Assembly (NCBI GenBank): GCA_022822725.1
Contig: JAJEAN010000007.1
Coordinates: 197,435-261,434, forward strand
Direction of reading: 5' to 3'
Length of the DNA: 64,000 bases
Source of the DNA: Candidatus Latescibacterota bacterium
GTDB taxonomy: Bacteria; JAAXHH01
Shown here: piece by piece, positions 58,742 to 64,000 of the stretch
Numbering within the stretch: the first letter of the stretch is position 1
Layout: every line of letters begins with the position of its first letter
Made by a program: the position numbers and the translations under genes
Notes under the pieces: generated by a model
The model's input: only the letters and a program-made list of their open reading frames with translations
Told to the model about the DNA's origin: nothing
Databases searched by the model: none

Positions 58742-60091
58742 ATGGAACGCATCCTGATCGCGGAAGACGACCGGAACACCCGTGAGGGCCTGGTCGAGCT
58801 GCTTTCGGGCGAGGGGTACGAAGTCACGGGGGTGACGGACGGAGAACAGGCCTATGAAACGGCCCGGAACGGCCAATTCGACGTCTTGCTCACGGACATG
58901 AAAATGCCCCGGGTCAACGGCCTGAACCTGATCAAGCGCGTGACCGGTACTTCGCCGGAAACGAGTATCATCATGATGACGGCCTTCGCCACCGTGGAAA
59001 CGGCCGTCAAGGCCATGCGCGACGGCGCCTTCTCATACCTGACCAAGCCGGTGAAGTTCGAGGAACTGCTCGCCACCATAGAAGGCGCGCTGCAGGAGAA
59101 GAAGAACCGGCGGCGCACGGATACATCGCCTAGGCCGTCTTCCATCCCCGACCCGGACATCATTGGCGAAAGCGCCCGGATCAGGGACATCTTCGACCGC
59201 GTGGAGAAGGTCGCCAGGGCCAATACGACGGTACTGCTGCTCGGTGAAAGCGGAACGGGCAAGAGCCTGATCGCCCGGGCGATACACGCCAGAAGCTACC
59301 GGAGGGAACATCCCTTCGTGGATGTAAGTTGCGCTTCCATTCCAGAAAGCCTGATGGAAAGCGAACTCTTCGGGACCGAGAAGGGGGCCTATACCGGCGC
59401 GCTGAACACGACGCGCAAGGGGTATTTCGAACGGGCGGCCGGCGGGACGATCTTCCTGGACGAAATCGGGGAGATCAGCGGGGCCGTCCAGGTCAAGCTG
59501 CTGCGCGTGCTGCAGGAACGCCGTTTCGAACGGCTCGGCGGCACGGAACCGCTGCATATCGACGTGCGGGTGATCGCCGCCACCAACCGCAACCTGGAGG
59601 ACGCGGTCGCCGAGGGGCGCTACCGGCAGGACCTCTACTACCGGCTGAACGTCTTGCCCATCGTAGTGCCTCCCCTTCGCGAGCACAGGGACGACATCCC
59701 GCCGCTCATCCACTACTTCATCCGGAAGTACGCGGGGGAGAACGGACTCGGCGAAAAGTACATCTCCGAAGAAGCCCTGGAGATCTGCACGAAGTACGAC
59801 TGGCCCGGGAACATCCGGGAAGTGGAGAACGCCATCGAGAGCGCCGTCGTACTAAGCGACGGAGAATGCATCCTGCCGGAACATCTGCCCGGCTTACCCC
59901 ATGCGTCCGCGATCGAACCGGCCGCGGTCCCCGTCCAGGGATCACTCAAGGACTCCAGGGGACAGGCCGAAAAGCGCCTCATCCAGCAGGCGCTGCTGGA
60001 ATCCGGCGGAAACCGGAGGCGCGCGGCAGAAGCCCTCGGCGTCACGGTCAGGACCATCCAGTACAAGATCAAGAAATACGGGCTTCAGTGA
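58742..60091 (+). CDS. Sigma54-dependent response regulator (NtrC family)
   Basis: 449 aa. The receiver (1-118) has D9/D10, D52, T80 and K102. The AAA+ domain (about 140-375) has Walker A GESGTGKS (168-175), the sigma54 loop GAYTGA (215-220, the Phe of GAFTGA being Tyr, a tolerated change), and Walker B GTIFLDEIGE. A Fis-type helix-turn-helix closes the protein (GGNRRRAAEALGVTVRTIQYKI). Phosphorylation by the kinase encoded just upstream is expected to activate sigma54 promoters. The target genes are not identified. Confidence 0.95.
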   Translation: MERILIAEDDRNTREGLVELLSGEGYEVTGVTDGEQAYETARNGQFDVLLTDMKMPRVNGLNLIKRVTGTSPETSIIMMTAFATVETAVKAMRDGAFSYLTKPVKFEELLATIEGALQEKKNRRRTDTSPRPSSIPDPDIIGESARIRDIFDRVEKVARANTTVLLLGESGTGKSLIARAIHARSYRREHPFVDVSCASIPESLMESELFGTEKGAYTGALNTTRKGYFERAAGGTIFLDEIGEISGAVQVKLLRVLQERRFERLGGTEPLHIDVRVIAATNRNLEDAVAEGRYRQDLYYRLNVLPIVVPPLREHRDDIPPLIHYFIRKYAGENGLGEKYISEEALEICTKYDWPGNIREVENAIESAVVLSDGECILPEHLPGLPHASAIEPAAVPVQGSLKDSRGQAEKRLIQQALLESGGNRRRAAEALGVTVRTIQYKIKKYGLQ

Positions 60092-60137
60092 CGGACCTCC
60101 GTTCAGTGACGGGCTTCCGTTCAGTGACGGGCTTCCG
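60084..60137 (+). repeat. 18-bp tandem repeat x3 spanning the regulator stop codon
   Basis: Units TTCAGTGACGG(A/G)C(C/T)TCCG at 60084-60101, 60102-60119 and 60120-60137. The first contains the TGA stop (60089-60091) of the NtrC-type gene; the array fills the gap to the glycosyltransferase gene. Confidence 0.93.
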
Positions 60138-60148
60138 GACGGTACCGC

Positions 60149-61006
60149 ATGGAAACGAAAATCCGCCCCGTCTCCGTGGTGATTCCCACCTACAACCGGG
60201 CAGACCGGCTGCCGTCGGCGATACGGTCCGTCCTGGAACAGACGGCGCCGCCGGCCGAGATCATCGTGGTCGACGACGGTTCGACGGACGGCACCGCCGC
60301 CCTCGTCCGCACTTTTCCCGGGGTGCGTTACCTGCGCCAGGCAAACCAGGGCGTGAGCGCGGCCAGGAATCACGGCATCCGCGAAGCGCGACACAATTGG
60401 ATCGCCTTGCTCGATTCCGACGACGAATGGCTTCCCCGCAAGGTGGAAAGACAGTGGGGCGCGCTGGAACGCGAGCCGCGGTTCAGGTTCTGCCATACCG
60501 ATGAAATCTGGATCCGCAAGGGCAGGCGCGTCAATCCCATGAAAAAACACGCCAAGTACGGCGGACACATCTTCCATCACTGCCTGCCCCTGTGTGTAAT
60601 ATCCCCTTCTTCCGCATTGATACATCGCGATCTGTTTGAACGTTACGGCCTATTCGATCCGCAGTTGCCGGTCTGCGAAGACTACGACCTGTGGCTGCGC
60701 ATCTGCGCGCGGGAACCCGTGCTCTACTTGGACGAACCCCTGCTGGTGAAGTACGGCGGCCACGAGGACCAGTTGTCGCGCGCGTACTGGGGCATGGACC
60801 GTTTCCGCATACGCGCACTGGAGAAGCTGATACAAAGCGGCGTGCTGGAAGACGAGGCACTGAATGCCGCCCTGGATACCCTGTACCGGAAAATCGACGT
60901 ATACGCAGCCGGCGCGGAGAAGCGGCAAAAGTTCGGGGAAGCTGACCGCTACCGGGACAAGAAACGGCGTTTCTCGTCCAGTTTCGCCGGGCCGGCGAGC
61001 GGCTGA
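60149..61006 (+). CDS. Glycosyltransferase family 2
   Basis: 285 aa. GT-A fold signature: VVIPTYNRADRLPSAI, IIVVDDGSTDGTAALV and WIALLDSDDEWLP (the metal-binding DxD), and CEDYDLWLRI as the acceptor-side ED motif. No membrane segment, so a soluble or peripheral enzyme that transfers a sugar to an unknown acceptor. It is 57 nt after the NtrC-type regulator and probably the last gene of the unit; a functional link with the two-component system is not obvious. Confidence 0.9.
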   Translation: METKIRPVSVVIPTYNRADRLPSAIRSVLEQTAPPAEIIVVDDGSTDGTAALVRTFPGVRYLRQANQGVSAARNHGIREARHNWIALLDSDDEWLPRKVERQWGALEREPRFRFCHTDEIWIRKGRRVNPMKKHAKYGGHIFHHCLPLCVISPSSALIHRDLFERYGLFDPQLPVCEDYDLWLRICAREPVLYLDEPLLVKYGGHEDQLSRAYWGMDRFRIRALEKLIQSGVLEDEALNAALDTLYRKIDVYAAGAEKRQKFGEADRYRDKKRRFSSSFAGPASG

Positions 61007-61066
61007 TCCGTCTTCGAGCGGCTGATCCGTCGGCGTGCGGTTGATCCGTCGGCGATCGGCTGATCC
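60996..61066 (+). repeat. 19-bp tandem repeat at the glycosyltransferase stop codon
   Basis: About 3.7 copies of a 19-bp unit built on GCGGCTGATCCGTC (starting near 60996, 61015, 61034 and 61053). The first contains the TGA stop (61004-61006). The remainder of the 306-bp gap 61007-61312 shows an AACGTTTTCGGCAG-like direct repeat near 61197-61230 and no firm promoter. Confidence 0.9.
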
Positions 61067-61312
61067 TATGCAATTCCTTTCACTTCGCTCCGAAGGGGAT
61101 TTCCTGTTTTACCCAAGGCTTACATGGAATCGCGCCCGTGTCCCGCATCGAATCCCCGCGTCCCGGGCGATTTGATCCCGGAAATTCACGATTTTAAACG
61201 TTTTCGGCAGTTTTTGAACGTTTCCGGCAGAAAACGAAGACACCGAATGCCCGTCGGCATGTTATTTGCGACTTGGTGGGAACGGGTGATTGTATCGAAA
61301 TTGCGAGGAACC

Positions 61313-63934
61313 ATGAAGCGCATCGCTTTGCTGATCATTCTCTTCTGCGGACTCGTCCCGGGTTCCGCGCTGGCCGTTACCTCCGGCAAGGTCACGGGGT
61401 TTGTGCGGGACGCGGAAACCGGCGATCCGCTGGCCGGCGTCACGGTTCGCGTCGAAGGCACCGATTCACGGGCCATTTCCGGCCTGAACGGCGAGTATTT
61501 CATCCTTAACGTTCCCGTTGGCGCGTACCGTCTCGAAGTCCAGATGATCGGCTACCTGCCCGTCCGCACCCAGGTGCTGACCGTCAACAGCGACCGCACC
61601 ACGCGGATCGACTTCGAGCTGGAAACGACGATGCTCGATCTGGCCGAGCCCGTCACCATCACCGCGCGGAGGACGTCCGTCCGTTCGGATCTGACCGCTT
61701 CGAGCGAATTGGTCGTACCCCGGGAAATCGAGTCCCTGCCCGTAACGGACCTGTCGGACCTGATCTTTCTCCAGAACGGTGTGGTACGGGATGCCGAGGG
61801 CGGCCTGCACGTTCGGGGCGGCCGGGCGAACGAGATCTCCTACTACGTGGACGGCGCCAACCTGGAGGATCCCCTGCTGGGTGGCATGGGTACGCATATA
61901 CCCCTGGGTTCTGTCGAGGAACTGGTAATCAACCGGGGCGGCTTCAACGCGCAGTACGGGGAGGCCATGTCGGGTGTCGTCAACATCGTGACCCGAGAAG
62001 GAAGCGGCCCCCTGGCCGGCACCTTCAGGGTCGCGACGACACTGCAGTCCCAGTACGACCTGGAGGCGGGAAGCTACGACGAGACCGCGGCGGGACGGGG
62101 AGGACGCCTGGAGGGGACGTTGAGCGGCGCGCTGCCCTGGTTCGGGGACCGTGGCGGCTATTTCCTTTCAGGCCAGATCCTGAGCGACGGGCACCATATC
62201 CCCCACAACAGCCGTTCGCTGGCCACGGTGGCGGGCAACCTGGTATTCAAGCCCTATCCCCTCATGAAGCTGAAGATCAGCGGTCACTACTTCCGCCAGC
62301 GCCATCTTCAGTATGACCACCGCAATCAGAATGGACTTTCATACGATTTCAACCCGGACGGGCTTCCGGAACGTCAGGCCGGCAGCCAGGCGCTCAACCT
62401 GACCGTCAGCCAGAACATCAGTCCGCGGCTCTTCTATACCGCTCGGTTTTACAGGTATGCCACCAACAGCATACTGTTTCCCACCATGCTGGCGGACAGT
62501 TACTGGTCGGAGTGGCCGGGTTATTCGGAGGACGATCTGGGCCAGTACAACGGATCAATCTACGAGTCCACCCAGTTGCCGTCCGATAAATACGAGGGAC
62601 TGCCGTTTACGGAAGGCAGCGACTTCTTCCCGCTGTACCGCGACGCCCGATCGACCTATTACGGCGCCAGGGCTGACCTGAACGGGCAGGTCACCTACTG
62701 GAGCCAGGTCCGGGCGGGGATCGAAGCGCAGTGGTACCGGCTGGACTGGAACGAACGGTCGTTCCTGCAGACCGTACCGCAGGGTCAGCGGTACACCGTC
62801 AATCCGGTGGAGGGCGCCCTTTACTTTCAGAACAGGCTGGAGTTGAACCGGTTGATCGTGGACGCCGGGCTCCGGGTGGACTACCTGGACACGAGCCAGC
62901 GGTTCTTCGTCGATCTCCCTTCGGGCCAGGCCGCGCAACGGGACAACTCGACCAAGATACGGCTGAGTCCCCGTCTGGGCGTATCCCACTCCTTCACGCC
63001 GAGGAGCCTGCTCCGGTTCAACTACGGCTACTTCTACCAGCCGCCGGAATTTCGACATGCCTATACGAACCTGCGGCGCGACTTCAGCGGCGATTCACCG
63101 CGCCTGGGGAATCCCGACCTGGCCCCCCAGAAGACCGTGGCTTACGAGTTCGGCCTCGAGCATATGCTCACCAGGGACGTCCGCGTCGGATTCACGGCAT
63201 CCTACAAGACCATCTCGAACCTGACTTCCACGGCGCAGGTCCAGTTTCCCGGCGGGATGTATTACATCTTCAACAACGCGGACTTCGGTTCCGTGCGCAG
63301 CATGGAGCTGATCGTGAAACGGGACGTGTCGCGCGTGGTTTCCGGTTCCTTCAACTACACCTATTCCATCGCCCGGGGAAGCGCGTCAACGCCCCAGGAG
63401 CGCGCGGATCAGGCCAGGCCGGCCGGCTCCGCCGATACCGCGGAAAGAGGCTATTTCCCGCTCGCCTTCGACCAGCGGCACACCCTGAAAGCCGTGGTGA
63501 ATGTGCTTGCGCCCGAGACGGTACAGCGGCGCATACTGGGCGTACCGCTTCGGGGGTGGGGTTTGTCCCTGGTCGGTTATTTCGGCAGCGGCCTGCCCTA
63601 CACGCCGACCAACGCCCTGCGCGAGCGAACGGAGATCGGGCGGAACCAGGCGCGCCTGCCGGCCTTCGCCAACGTCGACCTGCGCGTAAGGAAGCGCTTC
63701 AGGGCCGGCCGATACGCCTACACGTTGTTCTCGGAATTCCGGAACGTGTTCGACCGGCGGAACGTCGTGAGCGTTTACGCCAATACGGGCCGCCCGGGAG
63801 ACGACGGTTATACCCTTGAGTCGTTCACGGGCCGGTCGGAAGAGTTTGTCCGGCTGCGGCGCCTTCTAAGCCTTGATCCCCAGCAGTACGCTCCGCCACG
63901 GGAGATCCGGTTCGGTTTCGAAATCGGCTTCTGA
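61313..63934 (+). CDS. TonB-dependent receptor with carboxypeptidase-like N-terminal domain
   Basis: 873 aa from the ATG at 61313, which has GAGGA 5 nt upstream; the open frame reaches 61124 but lacks a ribosome site there. A Sec signal peptide (ALLIILFCGLVPGSALA) leads to a CarboxypepD_reg-like domain (about 25-105, GKVTGFVRDAETGDPLAGVTV). A plug follows (about 125-235: LQNGVVRDAEGGLHVRGGRANEISYYVDG, then GGFNAQYGEAMSGVVNIVTREG), then a 22-strand-type barrel ending in the aromatic EIRFGFEIGF. Such receptors import large ligands in Bacteroidetes-like phyla. The ligand is unknown and no SusD-type partner lies in the window. Confidence 0.9.
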   Translation: MKRIALLIILFCGLVPGSALAVTSGKVTGFVRDAETGDPLAGVTVRVEGTDSRAISGLNGEYFILNVPVGAYRLEVQMIGYLPVRTQVLTVNSDRTTRIDFELETTMLDLAEPVTITARRTSVRSDLTASSELVVPREIESLPVTDLSDLIFLQNGVVRDAEGGLHVRGGRANEISYYVDGANLEDPLLGGMGTHIPLGSVEELVINRGGFNAQYGEAMSGVVNIVTREGSGPLAGTFRVATTLQSQYDLEAGSYDETAAGRGGRLEGTLSGALPWFGDRGGYFLSGQILSDGHHIPHNSRSLATVAGNLVFKPYPLMKLKISGHYFRQRHLQYDHRNQNGLSYDFNPDGLPERQAGSQALNLTVSQNISPRLFYTARFYRYATNSILFPTMLADSYWSEWPGYSEDDLGQYNGSIYESTQLPSDKYEGLPFTEGSDFFPLYRDARSTYYGARADLNGQVTYWSQVRAGIEAQWYRLDWNERSFLQTVPQGQRYTVNPVEGALYFQNRLELNRLIVDAGLRVDYLDTSQRFFVDLPSGQAAQRDNSTKIRLSPRLGVSHSFTPRSLLRFNYGYFYQPPEFRHAYTNLRRDFSGDSPRLGNPDLAPQKTVAYEFGLEHMLTRDVRVGFTASYKTISNLTSTAQVQFPGGMYYIFNNADFGSVRSMELIVKRDVSRVVSGSFNYTYSIARGSASTPQERADQARPAGSADTAERGYFPLAFDQRHTLKAVVNVLAPETVQRRILGVPLRGWGLSLVGYFGSGLPYTPTNALRERTEIGRNQARLPAFANVDLRVRKRFRAGRYAYTLFSEFRNVFDRRNVVSVYANTGRPGDDGYTLESFTGRSEEFVRLRRLLSLDPQQYAPPREIRFGFEIGF

Positions 63935-63944
63935 AGTCCCGGTC

Positions 63945-64000
63945 TCAGAGTGGTTTCGCCCGTTGCACCAGTTGCAGCGGCGCGCCTTCCGGATCGCGGA
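63945..64000 (-). CDS. VOC-family protein, C-terminal fragment cut by the window edge
   Basis: On the minus strand, reading in from the right edge, 18 codons encode RDPEGAPLQLVQRAKPL followed by TGA (complement of 63945-63947). The DP-G-PLQLVQ pattern is the typical last strand of glyoxalase/bleomycin-resistance (VOC) proteins. Convergent with the TonB receptor gene, 10 nt away. The assignment rests on a short motif. Confidence 0.55.
   Translation of the reverse strand, partial: RDPEGAPLQLVQRAKPL

Overview
This is a GC-rich window of bacterial chromosome with dense, mostly co-directional genes. Several traits suggest an uncultured Gram-negative bacterium of the FCB/PVC neighbourhood, with Latescibacterota or a relative as my best guess. 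These are a DUF6785-type membrane protein, a split glycine decarboxylase (GcvPA/GcvPB), a short Thermus-type EF-Ts, a DUF4292 lipoprotein next to a TPR protein, a LytR_C protein beside RsfS, and a TonB-dependent receptor with a carboxypeptidase-like N-domain. The taxonomy is inference. No prophage, IS element, CRISPR array or rRNA was seen. Two tRNA genes (His, Gln) are present.

Layout. 1-4.9 kb: a carbohydrate-flavoured plus-strand cluster (membrane protein, beta-propeller hydrolase-like protein, sugar isomerase/epimerase). 4.9-11 kb, minus: tRNA-His, efp, accB, accC, gcvH, gcvPA, gcvPB. 11-25 kb, minus: a long housekeeping run, LytR_C gene-rsfS-pfkB-mtnA-rplM-rpsI-rpsB-tsf-frr-uppS-cdsA-dxr-rseP-TPR-DUF4292, with pyrH missing from its usual place. 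25-28 kb, minus: a degenerate aminotransferase, folB, folK and a GlmU-like uridylyltransferase. 28-30 kb: groL with a CIRCE operator, then a bile-acid/sodium symporter-family gene in AT-rich flanks. 31-36 kb, minus: cca-type nucleotidyltransferase, nnrDE, nadC, birA.

36-47.7 kb: the most unusual block. It holds hisA, a response-regulator receiver domain fused to a complete glutamate dehydrogenase, a hybrid histidine kinase with two receivers and an HPt domain, an M20 peptidase, a K+ channel with RCK domains, an M20 dipeptidase and a glutamate/aspartate symporter. It looks like a peptide/glutamate utilisation module in which a phosphorelay could act directly on a metabolic enzyme. 47.7-51.1 kb, minus: E1 alpha/beta 2-oxoacid dehydrogenase, a ThiT thiamine transporter and a LON-domain protein. 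51.4-54.3 kb, plus: an acyl-CoA mutase large subunit with isobutyryl-CoA-mutase active-site residues, and a transsulfuration enzyme. 54.4-61 kb: tRNA-Gln, a small lipoprotein, then a solute-binding protein, histidine kinase, NtrC-type regulator and glycosyltransferase. 61.3-63.9 kb: a TonB-dependent receptor, with a VOC-family gene cut by the right edge.

Two patterns cut across the window. Sigma70-type promoters (TTGACA / TATATT-like, 16-19 bp spacing) are easy to find. Short tandem duplications recur at gene ends, often copying the stop codon.
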